This document shows, one piece after another, positions 52,464 through 61,019 of a DNA stretch of 64,000 nucleotides. The stretch is from Symbioplanes lichenis (GTDB lineage Bacteria; Actinomycetota; Actinomycetes; Mycobacteriales; Micromonosporaceae). A program made the translations under genes and the position numbers. Under the pieces are notes generated by a model that did not search any database, was not told where the DNA came from, and saw only the letters and a program-made list of their open reading frames with translations. The DNA lies in assembly GCF_030709675.1 (NCBI RefSeq), contig NZ_JAUZQD010000004.1, forward strand, positions 186,001-250,000. Reading direction: 5' to 3'. Each line of letters starts with the position of its first letter. Within the stretch, counting starts at the first letter, position 1.

Positions 52464-53389
52464 GACTCCAAGCGCTCCGGCAGCCCGAACCGCGCGAACC
52501 GGTCGGCGTGGAACGTGGTGATCTCCGCGATCGCCCCGCCCTCGACGCGCAGCACGTCGAGCGTCAGCGGCAGGAAGACGCCCTCCGCCTCCCGCCACAG
52601 ATAGAAGGCGACGGCGGGCTGCCGGTTCGCCGAGGTGGGCACGGCGCGCAGCTCCCCCAGCTCCGCGAAGCCGTCCTGGACCCAGTCGCGCACCACGGTG
52701 TCCCGGCCGGCGGTCAGGCCCGGCGTCGGCGGCATCGAGCAGCGCACGTCGTCGCGCAGCATCGCGGCCAGCCGGTCGACGTCCTTGGCCAGGCTGGCGT
52801 CGGTGAAGCGCCGCACCAGCTCGCGCGTCGCCGCGTCGCCCGTGTCACCGGTCCAGTCCTGCCGCTCGGCCGGAAGGTGCTCCCGCATGCCCGCGCGGGC
52901 CCGCTGCAGCGCGCTGTTCACCGAGTTGACCGAGTCCCCGAGCAGGTCGGCGACATCCTTCGCGGGCCAGTCGAGCACGTCCCGCAAAATCAGCACGGCC
53001 CGCGGCCGCGGCGCGAGATGCTGGACGGCGACCACGTAGGCCAGCTCGATCGTCTCCCGCGCGAGGGCGGCGGCCTCCGGCTCGTCGAGCAGCTGGTCCG
53101 GATAGGGCTGCAGCCAGAGCACCTCCCCGCCGGTCGCGGGCTCCGGGCGTACCTTGGCCAGCAGGTCCAGGCACGCGTTGGTGGCGATCCGATAGAGCCA
53201 GGCCCGCGCCGTCGACCGCCCGGCATAGGTCTCCCGCCGCCGCCACGCCCGCAGGAACGTCTCCTGCACCGTGTCCTCGGCGTCCTCGAACGAGCCGAGC
53301 ATCCGGTAGCAGTGCACGTGCAGCTCCCGCCGGTAGCGCTCGGCCAGCCCGCTGATGTCCGGCTCGGCCGGCCGCGTCTCCGCAGTCAT
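52460..53389 (-). CDS. ECF-type sigma factor with SnoaL-like C-terminal domain
   Basis: A 309-residue sigma-70-family protein. Region 2: AERYRRELHVHCYRMLGSFE, EDTVQETFLRAWRR and ARAWLYRIATNACLDLL. Region 4: LAPRPRAVLILRDVLDWPAKDVADLLGDS. A ~120-residue SnoaL/NTF2-like domain follows, as in SigG/SigJ-type factors (RRFTDASLAKDVDRLAAMLR, GAIAEITTFHADRF). In this class the tail can replace an anti-sigma partner. The ATG at 53389 follows GGGAGG; an in-frame ATG at 53413 is possible. Confidence 0.88.
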   Translation of the reverse strand: MTAETRPAEPDISGLAERYRRELHVHCYRMLGSFEDAEDTVQETFLRAWRRRETYAGRSTARAWLYRIATNACLDLLAKVRPEPATGGEVLWLQPYPDQLLDEPEAAALARETIELAYVVAVQHLAPRPRAVLILRDVLDWPAKDVADLLGDSVNSVNSALQRARAGMREHLPAERQDWTGDTGDAATRELVRRFTDASLAKDVDRLAAMLRDDVRCSMPPTPGLTAGRDTVVRDWVQDGFAELGELRAVPTSANRQPAVAFYLWREAEGVFLPLTLDVLRVEGGAIAEITTFHADRFARFGLPERLES

Positions 53390-53463
53390 CCCGTCATCCT
53401 CCCGCGTCCTCATGTCCGTCACACAGGTAAGACGGCCGCGGCCGCGGAAACTCATCACTCCCG

Positions 53464-56400
53464 TCAGCCGCCGGTCTCCGTGGGCGGATCCAAGGGCTTG
53501 GCGTCGCTGGTGACACCCACGCCGGTCAGGGTCGCGCCGGCGGGGAGGTCGGCGCGGTACTGGGCGTAGCGGGAGCGGCCGGTGGGCGCGGGGCCCCAGG
53601 CGGTCCAGCCGGCGCCGGGGACCGGCGTGTCCCCCGTACGGACGAGGAGCCGCACTCCTTCCCCGGACGCCCGGTGGACGAGCCGGTCCCACGTGACGAC
53701 CTGCCCCGCGTCGAGGATCCGCGACGTCAGGGCGCCGGGGCCCGCCACGCCGTCGCCGGTGACCGTGACGCCGGCGGCGCGGCCGGCGCCCCAGCCCGCG
53801 ACGGAGTGGTCGGCCACGCCCAGGGCCGAGGCGACGAACGACGCCGGGGGGCTGCCGGCCGGCGGGCGGAGGGTCACGTTGCCGGCCGCGTCGGTGCTGC
53901 GGATGCGGTAGTAGTACGTCGCGCCGGGCTCGAGGCCGGTCACCACCGCGCGGTGCTCGCGGCCGCGGAGGTCGGCCGGCCAGTCGGCGAGGGTGTCCGG
54001 GGTCGCGCCGGCGAGCAGCGTCGCGGCGGCGGACTCGTTCGTGGCCCAGGACACCTCGGCCGTGCCGTCCGGCCACGGCGTCACGGCCACCTCCGAGGCG
54101 ACCGGGGGCGAGTCGTCCGGGGCGGCCGGAACGGGCCGGGGGGCCGACGCGCGGGGACGGGCGGCGGCGGGCGAGTAGGACGCGAGGTACGTGCCCGCGG
54201 CGGCCGGGAACATCGCGTACTCGACGCCCTTGATCGTGGTCCGGGTCCAGGCGACCGGCGTCCCCGCCCGATCCAGCGCGGTGAGCCCCCGCCCGCCCGG
54301 CCCCGCGGTCGGGACCATGCCGGTCAGCCCGGTCGCGCCCGCACCCACGCCGACCGTGAACGTCAGGCTCTGGCCGGACCAGGAGATGCCCGAGTACGAC
54401 GACCCGTTGCGCCCGTCGAGCCAGGTGAGCAACTGCCTGGCGCTGACGATCGGCACCCCGCGCTCCTGGGCCGAGGCGAGCAGCTCGTCGCTCTCGTGCT
54501 CGGTGGCCAGGTCGGTGTGCATGTTGGCGGTGAACGCGCCGTAGTAGCCCTCCGCGCCGAGCGCCCGGTCGAGCAGCGTGTCGACCGTGAACGGGTAGCT
54601 CTGGCCGGACTCGTCGGTCATCTGGGTCGCGGCCTGGTAGACGTCGATCAGCCCGCCCGTGGGGCCGGCGAAGCGCATCGGCATCCCCGAGCCGGTCATG
54701 AAGCCCGGCCGGTCGGCGACCCACGGGCCGGGCCAGTAGTAGTAGTTCGTGTCGAGCCGGATGCCGCGGGCCGCCGCGGTGCTCGCCTGGCTCGACCAGT
54801 CCGACCAGGCGATGCAGTGCGTCCGGTTGGTCACCGGCGCGGGCACGCTCGTGTACTTCGCCCGCCACGTGGCGAGCTGGTTGGTGTAGAAGCCATTGAT
54901 CGAGGAGGCGGTGTAGTCGGCGCAGTTGGTGTTGACGTGCAGCGCGACCTCAAAGCCGCGCGACTGGTAGGAGGCCGCGCGGGTGTTGGACAGCGGGGTG
55001 TTCGGGAAGACGTAGGAGGTGTAGCGGGCGCACTGCCACTCGTCGGCGACGCAGTTGGCCGGGCTGTTGGCGGCGTACTGGTCGAAGCGGCCCGCGGTGC
55101 CGCCGGTGGCGTGGTCGTCCCCGGTCGCGACGACGACCGCCTTGAGGCTGCGCGGGAAGTACCAGAACTTCGGCAGCGGCTTGCGGTCCCGGGTCATCTC
55201 GCCGATCAGGTTGGCCAGCAGCCGCTGCTGCTCGTCGGCCTGGGGCACGGCGACCTTGGTCAGGTCGATCCAGTCGGTGGCGTTCGGGCCGCCGAAGAAC
55301 AGGTCGTCGGAGCGCCGCGGCGAGGCGCCGTCGCGTTCCTGCCCGTCCCAGTTGATGTTGCCCTGCCGGGTGAGCACCAGCGAGTACGCCAGGTCGTAGG
55401 TGAACGCCGCCGCCCGGCCGCCGTTGCTGCCCACGTCGCGCACGGTCACGGCCGGGCCGCCGCCGCTCGTGAGCATGGCGATCGCCCGGGCGCCGTCGAG
55501 CCCGTACCGGTCGGCGGCGCCGTGGTACTGGATCGCCTGCCCGGTGATGCCCGTGCCGGGCGCCTGAGTGGTGTCGACCTGGAGATAGCCGTCGAGGGCG
55601 ACGTTGTTCGGGCCGGTCAGCCCGAGAAGCCCGGTCAGCTGGACGTCCGGGCGGAAGGTGATCAGCCGGCCGCCGCCCTCGACCCAGGTCCGGAACATGG
55701 TGGCCTGCGCGCCGGTGAGCACGCTGCGGCCGAGCAGCACGACGTCGTACTGGCTGAGGGTGGCGGCGGTGACCGTGGACAGCTCGGCCGTGGCGAACTC
55801 GTTGAGGCCCTCGGTGCGCAGGACCTCGGCCAGGAACGGGGTGAACCCGGCGGACGGCTTGACGATGAGGATAGGGCCGCCGGGACCCTGGTCGGGCGGC
55901 GGCGGTGGTGGCGCCGAGGTGGTGAAGCTCCACGTGACCGGGGTCATGACATTGCCGGCCGGGTCGGTGGCCCCGCTCGCCGTCACCGTGTACGCACTCG
56001 ACCACGCCAGTGGCGCCGACGGCGTGAACGTGGCCGTCAGCGTGGCCGTGTCGTAGCTCGTCGTGCCCGGCACCCCGGCCACCGTCAGCGTGGCGCCGCT
56101 CACCGGCTCGCTGAAGGTGGCACTGATCGGGGTCGTCGCGGCGACCACCGACCCGGGCGCCGGGGTGCGGCTCGTGACGGTCGGCGCGATCGTGTCGACG
56201 GCCATCGTGTCGAAGACGACATCGACCCAGTAGTTCGACGACTGCCACGTCTCGGCCGGGAAGCCGCCCCCGTAGCGGTAGACGCCGCCGTCCTGCAGCG
56301 CGTGCAGGGGCGCGTTATCGACGCCGGCCGTCGCGAAGGCGCCCTCGTCGCTGGCGTACCGGCCGTTCGGGGCGAGGTAGGAGACGACGTACGTGGTGTT

Positions 56401-56733
56401 CGCGCTGACCGCCACGGGATCGGCGAACGTGGCGGTCTGCCAGCCGGACGCCGACTCGCCGGTGAAGGTGACGGTCGCGAGCTGCGTGCCGGCCGCCGAC
56501 CACAGGCGGCCGGTGTGCGTACCCGTGTTGCCGGTGCTCTTCCAGAAGCGGACCCCGGTCACGTACCCGTCGGTGTCCGAGCGGAACTTGAGGCCGAGCT
56601 CGACGGCGGCGGTGTCCGGGTCGGCGGGGTTGGCGGGCGCGGCGCTCACCGGCCAGATGGTGCAGGGACAGGGAGCGGCGGCCGGGGCGACGAGGAAACC
56701 GGTCGCCAGCAGGAGGACGGCGAGGATTCTCAC
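53464..56733 (-). CDS. Large secreted DUF4082 multidomain protein with deacetylase-like core
   Basis: A 1,089-residue exported protein. The signal peptide (VRILAVLLLATGFLVAPAAA) is followed by a DUF4082 domain (VTGVRFWKSTGNTGTHTGRL), a Big_5-type Ig-like domain, a stretch like a DUF4350/ThuA-type Rossmann fold (YDVVLLGRSVLTGAQATMF), and a polysaccharide-deacetylase-like barrel (VVVATGDDHATGG, GFEVALHVNTNC). A fibronectin type III domain and a C-terminal beta domain end it. The set suggests binding and trimming of an extracellular polymer. GTG start overlaps the stop of the next gene upstream (GTGA), so the two are made together. Confidence 0.8.
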   Translation of the reverse strand: MRILAVLLLATGFLVAPAAAPCPCTIWPVSAAPANPADPDTAAVELGLKFRSDTDGYVTGVRFWKSTGNTGTHTGRLWSAAGTQLATVTFTGESASGWQTATFADPVAVSANTTYVVSYLAPNGRYASDEGAFATAGVDNAPLHALQDGGVYRYGGGFPAETWQSSNYWVDVVFDTMAVDTIAPTVTSRTPAPGSVVAATTPISATFSEPVSGATLTVAGVPGTTSYDTATLTATFTPSAPLAWSSAYTVTASGATDPAGNVMTPVTWSFTTSAPPPPPPDQGPGGPILIVKPSAGFTPFLAEVLRTEGLNEFATAELSTVTAATLSQYDVVLLGRSVLTGAQATMFRTWVEGGGRLITFRPDVQLTGLLGLTGPNNVALDGYLQVDTTQAPGTGITGQAIQYHGAADRYGLDGARAIAMLTSGGGPAVTVRDVGSNGGRAAAFTYDLAYSLVLTRQGNINWDGQERDGASPRRSDDLFFGGPNATDWIDLTKVAVPQADEQQRLLANLIGEMTRDRKPLPKFWYFPRSLKAVVVATGDDHATGGTAGRFDQYAANSPANCVADEWQCARYTSYVFPNTPLSNTRAASYQSRGFEVALHVNTNCADYTASSINGFYTNQLATWRAKYTSVPAPVTNRTHCIAWSDWSSQASTAAARGIRLDTNYYYWPGPWVADRPGFMTGSGMPMRFAGPTGGLIDVYQAATQMTDESGQSYPFTVDTLLDRALGAEGYYGAFTANMHTDLATEHESDELLASAQERGVPIVSARQLLTWLDGRNGSSYSGISWSGQSLTFTVGVGAGATGLTGMVPTAGPGGRGLTALDRAGTPVAWTRTTIKGVEYAMFPAAAGTYLASYSPAAARPRASAPRPVPAAPDDSPPVASEVAVTPWPDGTAEVSWATNESAAATLLAGATPDTLADWPADLRGREHRAVVTGLEPGATYYYRIRSTDAAGNVTLRPPAGSPPASFVASALGVADHSVAGWGAGRAAGVTVTGDGVAGPGALTSRILDAGQVVTWDRLVHRASGEGVRLLVRTGDTPVPGAGWTAWGPAPTGRSRYAQYRADLPAGATLTGVGVTSDAKPLDPPTETGG

Positions 56734-59030
56734 GGCGCCGCCTCGAAGACGACGTCGGCGTAGTACCCGGCGCTCTCCCACACCTCGGTCGGAAAACCCG
56801 TGCCGTAGCGGTAGAAGCCGTCGGTCGCGTGCAGCGGTGCGTTGTCGACGCCACCGGAGGCGAACATGCCGACATCCGCGGCGTAATGGCCGTTCGGGGC
56901 GTAGTAGGAGACGACGTACGAGGTGTCCGGGGTCAACGTGACGGGCGTCGCGAGGGTCGCCTGCTGCCAGCCGGACGCCGACTCGCCGGCGAACGTGACC
57001 GTCGCGAGCAGGTCGCCGTCGCCCGACCAGAGGTGGCCGGTGTGCGTACCCGTGTTGGTGGCGCTCTTGTAGAACCGGATCCCGGTGACCCGGCCCGCGA
57101 CGTCCGAGTGGAACGCGGTGCCGACCTCCGTGCCCGCGGTGTCCGGGTCGGCCGGGATAGCCGGGACAATGTCCGCGCTCCAGATGCTGCAGGGACAGGT
57201 GCGAGTGGTGACAGTCACCACACGCGACGCCTCAGCACCGACGTTGCCGCTGTCGTCCGTCGCGCGGGCCCGCACGGTGACCGGGCCGGCACTGCCGGGC
57301 CGCCACGCGTACGTCCACGCGCCGCGCCCCACGGCCGGATGCCAGCTGGCACCGTCGTCGGTGGAGACCTCGACGCCCCCGGTCACGCCCCCGCCGCTGT
57401 CCGTCGCCGTGCCGGAGATGGTGACCGGCGAGCCCACCTGCGGGGTGAGCGCGTTGATCGTGGCGGCCGGCCCGGTGGTGTCGGTGGAGGCCGTCGCCGC
57501 GGTCAGGCCCGGCTGGAGGGTGCCCGGCTGCACGCCCATGTCCGCCAGCAGGTTGACGGTCGCCTGGCGCATCGGGGTGCTGGCCGCCCCGGAGCCACGG
57601 TCGTGGGAGCTGTCCAGGCCCCAGGACCACTGCACGGTTCCGGCGCCGAAGACCAGGGCGCCACCGGGTACGCGATAGAGCGTCAGGTTGTGGGTCGCGC
57701 TGCCCGTGGCGTACGTGGACCCGTAGTCCTGCAGCACGTCGAGCCCGGAGGCGGTGGTCGTGGACAACCTGATCAGCCCTCGGGGGCGTACCCCGTTGTC
57801 GGCGTCCTCGTCCCACTCGTAGCCGACCGTGCCGCTGCCCAGCGTCGCGGTGGCGCCGGCGGCCTGCGTGGCGACCGACGTGCCGCGCCAGAACCGCATC
57901 TTGCCGTCCGCCGCGGGCACCCGCAGGCTGACCGTCCCCGCGTTGACCTTGAAGATCGTCCCGGTGAGCGCATTCTCCGGGCGGTTGCCGTCGGCGGGCG
58001 GGCTGAATCGGGGGTCCCGCCACGAGCCGGTCCACGCCGCGGTGGGGTCGATCTTCCCGTTCGCGTGCGTCTCCTTGTAACAGACCAGCGTCCGGTGGTC
58101 GTTCTCCCAGCGCGTCTTCCAGAACACCTCGTTGCCGCTGAAGAACGCCAGGTGGACGCCGGCGTCCCGGGCGGCCTCGACGTTCGCCCGCTGCTGCCCC
58201 GACCAGTACTCGTCGTGGCCCACCGACAGGAACGCCCGGTGGTTGCGCAGCAGGGTCCCGGCGCGGTCGGTGTCGGCGCCGGCGATGTAGCTCACGTCGT
58301 AGCCGTTGGCCTCCAGCCAGCGGACCATCGGGTACTCGGCGTTGAAGACGAAGTCCTCGGCCCCGGTGCCGCGCGTGCCGAACGGGCGGTTGTAGCTGAC
58401 CTTGTACGCCCGGCCGGCGGGCGAACCCACGTACAGGCTGTTGCCGCCGTACTGGTTGTAGGCCTGCCAGGTGGTGTCGGAGGTCTGGAAGACGACGTCG
58501 GAGTGGCTCGCGTCGTCGCGCACCACGAACGGGATGTGGCTCGCGCCCGAGGTGCCGTCGGTGCGCGTGGGCCGGGCGAAGTAGATGCCGGAGACGGCCG
58601 TGGCGGGCACCGGCCACGACGCGGAGACCGCCCAGTTGCCGCAGTCGACCAGGCCGGTGGAAGCCTGACTCTGACACGCGGGCTGCGTCTGGCGCCCGAC
58701 GGGATTCACCGACGCGACGAGCCGCGCCCCGGCGCCGCCGTAGTAACCCATCCGGTAGATGTCGACCCGGTAGGAGGCGGCCGACGAACTGATCTTGAAG
58801 TTGACCGTCTCGCCGGGGGTGACGCTGATCTGCGTACTGAAGCCCTGCACGCTCGCGCTGCCCGCCCCGGAGACGTCCCAGGTGCTCGCGGGCGTCCCGG
58901 GTTTGCTGTTCTCGCAGGCGACCGGATTGACCAGCGGCGCACACGCGTCCGCGGCGGCCGGTCCGGCCCCGGGCACGGCGAGCCCCGCGGCGACGAGTGT
59001 GACGATCAGAAGCGACCTGAACCGGCGCAC
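56730..59030 (-). CDS. Secreted N,N-dimethylformamidase beta-subunit-like protein with Ig and DUF4082 domains
   Basis: A 766-residue exported protein. Signal peptide VRRFRSLLIVTLVAAGLAVPGAG. A large N-terminal part resembles the beta-subunit family of N,N-dimethylformamidase: YRVDIYRMGYYGGAGAR, FLSVGHDEYWSGQQRANVEA and FFSGNEVFWKTRW. An Ig-like/Big domain (SPVTISGTATDSGGGVTGGV) and a C-terminal DUF4082 (GRVTGIRFYKSATNTGTHTG) follow. Despite the name, secreted forms probably act on cell-surface polymers. GTG 59030 after GGGGGAGGGG starts the signal peptide. First gene of the pair. Confidence 0.8.
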   Translation of the reverse strand: MRRFRSLLIVTLVAAGLAVPGAGPAAADACAPLVNPVACENSKPGTPASTWDVSGAGSASVQGFSTQISVTPGETVNFKISSSAASYRVDIYRMGYYGGAGARLVASVNPVGRQTQPACQSQASTGLVDCGNWAVSASWPVPATAVSGIYFARPTRTDGTSGASHIPFVVRDDASHSDVVFQTSDTTWQAYNQYGGNSLYVGSPAGRAYKVSYNRPFGTRGTGAEDFVFNAEYPMVRWLEANGYDVSYIAGADTDRAGTLLRNHRAFLSVGHDEYWSGQQRANVEAARDAGVHLAFFSGNEVFWKTRWENDHRTLVCYKETHANGKIDPTAAWTGSWRDPRFSPPADGNRPENALTGTIFKVNAGTVSLRVPAADGKMRFWRGTSVATQAAGATATLGSGTVGYEWDEDADNGVRPRGLIRLSTTTASGLDVLQDYGSTYATGSATHNLTLYRVPGGALVFGAGTVQWSWGLDSSHDRGSGAASTPMRQATVNLLADMGVQPGTLQPGLTAATASTDTTGPAATINALTPQVGSPVTISGTATDSGGGVTGGVEVSTDDGASWHPAVGRGAWTYAWRPGSAGPVTVRARATDDSGNVGAEASRVVTVTTRTCPCSIWSADIVPAIPADPDTAGTEVGTAFHSDVAGRVTGIRFYKSATNTGTHTGHLWSGDGDLLATVTFAGESASGWQQATLATPVTLTPDTSYVVSYYAPNGHYAADVGMFASGGVDNAPLHATDGFYRYGTGFPTEVWESAGYYADVVFEAAP

Positions 59031-59077
59031 GCGATCCCCTCCCCCGAAGGTCCTGGGGGAAGCATCGGAACCCGGCC

Positions 59078-59113
59078 CGCGCGGCTCTGTCGCCTGAATG
59101 ACAGAGCCGCGCG
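59078..59113. terminator. Perfect 14-bp hairpin
   Basis: CGCGCGGCTCTGTC-N8-GACAGAGCCGCGCG, loop GCCTGAAT. It lies between the FKBP gene and the DUF4082 pair, all on the minus strand. Probably terminates the FKBP message; no T-run. Confidence 0.7.
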
Positions 59114-59195
59114 AATCCAGCCGATCAACGGATGTCGTACGTCCACATCGGACCGGGACAGAAGTCGTCAAGACGTGCGATGTCCCGCGGCGTCT

Positions 59196-59813
59196 TTACT
59201 GCGCGGCCAGGATGTCCACGACGAAGCGGAGGTCGCCGCCGGGCTGGCCGCCGGTCGGGTTCTCGCCGTAGCCGAGCTCGGCCGGGATGTCGAGCTGGAC
59301 CCGGCTGCCCACCGGCACGCCCACCAGGCCCTGGTCCCAGCCCTGGATCAGCTGGCCGGCGCCGACCGGGAAGACGGCGGGCTGGCCGCGGTCCCAGGAC
59401 GAGTCGAACTGCTTGCCGTCGGCGTAGGTGACGCCGATGTAGTTGGCCTGGATGGTCTGACCGGCGGTGACCTTCGGGCCCTTGCCCTCGATGATCGGGG
59501 TGACGACCAGCTCGGTGAGCCGCTTGGTGCCGCCCGCCTTCACGTCGGGCTTCTGCTGCAGGGCGGGGTCGATCTCGCCGGTCGGGGCGCTCGGGTCTCC
59601 CGCCGGGGGAACAGGCTCCGCGGAAGCCTCCGGGGACGGCGCGGCCGCCGACGGCGCCGCGGGGGCCGGGGCGGCCGTGGAGGTGGAGTCGTCGTCCGAC
59701 AGCTGGACGCCGACGAAGACGGCCACGAGCACGACGATCACGGCGACGCCCGCGAGCGCACCCAGCAGCGCCTGGCTCCGGCGCTTGCCGGCGGTCTTGT
59801 CCTGGACACTCAT
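59196..59813 (-). CDS. Membrane-anchored FKBP-type peptidyl-prolyl isomerase
   Basis: A 205-residue protein: a short basic N-terminus, one transmembrane helix (ALLGALAGVAVIVVLVAVFVG), a Ser/Pro/Ala-rich spacer of ~50 residues, and an FKBP domain (GPKVTAGQTIQANYIGVTYA, FDSSWDRGQPAVFPVGAGQLI, AELGYGENPTGG, LRFVVDILA). The enzyme faces outward and speeds proline isomerisation of exported proteins. The ATG at 59813 follows AGGAG; the longer frame to 59915 lacks a ribosome site. Confidence 0.92.
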   Translation of the reverse strand: MSVQDKTAGKRRSQALLGALAGVAVIVVLVAVFVGVQLSDDDSTSTAAPAPAAPSAAAPSPEASAEPVPPAGDPSAPTGEIDPALQQKPDVKAGGTKRLTELVVTPIIEGKGPKVTAGQTIQANYIGVTYADGKQFDSSWDRGQPAVFPVGAGQLIQGWDQGLVGVPVGSRVQLDIPAELGYGENPTGGQPGGDLRFVVDILAAQ

Positions 59814-59992
59814 CGGTTCGGATCTCCTGTCGGACGGCTCGGGAGGGGACACGGGGGAAACTTCGGACACGGTACTCGCCGTCCCGCGGTGACTCTCCGC
59901 CGAACCGCCGATCACCCCACCTCCCCCGGGGACGGTTACTCAATTCGCTCTTCTCCGTCACTCACTGAAGGTGAGAGCGTGTACTCCCGCAG

Positions 59993-60949
59993 GTGACTGC
60001 GCCACTGACGATCAGGACGACCGGGAGGACCGCGGTGCCGGAGGACCCCTACACCGGGCGGACCACCGGGCGCCGCGCCAAGGCCGTCCCGGCGGCGCTG
60101 CTCGAGGACCGCCGCCGGCACCTGACCGACTATCTGCTGCCCGCCACCGTCATCCTCGCCGGGGTGCTCGTCGTGGTGGCCGGCGGCTTCGTCATCAGCC
60201 ACCTCGGCCAGGACGACACCGCCGCGCTCCCGCAGCCACAGCCACCCGCGCTCCCGGACGTGCCGCTCGACCCGCCCCCCGCGTCGCAGTTCCCCATCCC
60301 CCTCGAGAGCGACACGCCCACGCCCACCCCGAGCTTCAGCACCCCGCCGACGACCCGGCCCACCACGCCGCCGTCGCGCAAGGAGCGGCCGACGCCGTTC
60401 CCGGGCTCGGTCTCGGTGACGCGGGCGGGCATCGCGGGGCTGGTCGACCTCGGCGCCGAGGGCAGCCGGGACTGGGTGCACTGGGGGCAGGAGGGCACCT
60501 TCTCGCTCGAGCGCAAGGACGGCGGCGACTTCGCCATCCTCGAGGGCGCGCCGACCGCGCCGCGCTTCCGGCACGGCCTGAGCCCGCAGCGCTTCCGCTG
60601 GGACGGCGGCAGCCCGGTCGAGCACTCCGACGGCACGCCCACCGGCATCCGCACCTGCGACAAGGGCAACGGCTTCACCCTGTCGGCGCCGGCCGGGACG
60701 ACCAGCCGCACCCTCAAGCTGTACGTCGGGGCGGTCGCGGCCCGCGGCAAGCTGACGGCCAAGCTGTCGACGGGCGGGCCGGTGGGCACCGCCACGTTCA
60801 CCCAGAGCGGGAACAACCTCGCCACGACGGCGTACGTGATCACGTACCGCGCGCCCAAGGCCGGCAAGCTCACCCTGACCTGGACCACCGACGCGTCCTT
60901 CGACGACGACTGCGGCGGCGTCGCCCTCGAGGCGGCCACGCTGCGCTAG
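59993..60949 (+). CDS. Membrane-anchored protein with Pro-rich stalk and beta domain
   Basis: A 318-residue protein of unknown function. A cytoplasmic tail of ~45 residues leads to one helix (LLPATVILAGVLVVVAGGFVI). A Pro/Thr stalk (PQPQPPALPDVPLDPPP...TPTPTPSFSTPPTTRP) and an outer domain of ~180 residues follow, with alternating strands (SRTLKLYVGAVAARGKLTAK, AGKLTLTWTTDASFDDDCGG) like a galactose-binding or jelly-roll fold. Two Cys (TCDKG, DDCGG) may form a disulfide. GTG start after GCAG. Followed by the MMPL gene 70 bases on. Confidence 0.75.
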   Translation: MTAPLTIRTTGRTAVPEDPYTGRTTGRRAKAVPAALLEDRRRHLTDYLLPATVILAGVLVVVAGGFVISHLGQDDTAALPQPQPPALPDVPLDPPPASQFPIPLESDTPTPTPSFSTPPTTRPTTPPSRKERPTPFPGSVSVTRAGIAGLVDLGAEGSRDWVHWGQEGTFSLERKDGGDFAILEGAPTAPRFRHGLSPQRFRWDGGSPVEHSDGTPTGIRTCDKGNGFTLSAPAGTTSRTLKLYVGAVAARGKLTAKLSTGGPVGTATFTQSGNNLATTAYVITYRAPKAGKLTLTWTTDASFDDDCGGVALEAATLR

Positions 60950-61019
60950 GAACGACCGCGGCCGGGCGAGTGGGGACCCGCACACGCCGCGAGCAGGGCA
61001 CAACCGAAAAGGGGATCAG

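Noticed and set aside
59114..59195. Small peptide frame ending CPGPMWTYDIR downstream of the FKBP gene
   Set aside because: It looks protein-like but has no start codon or ribosome site outside the FKBP gene's other frame.
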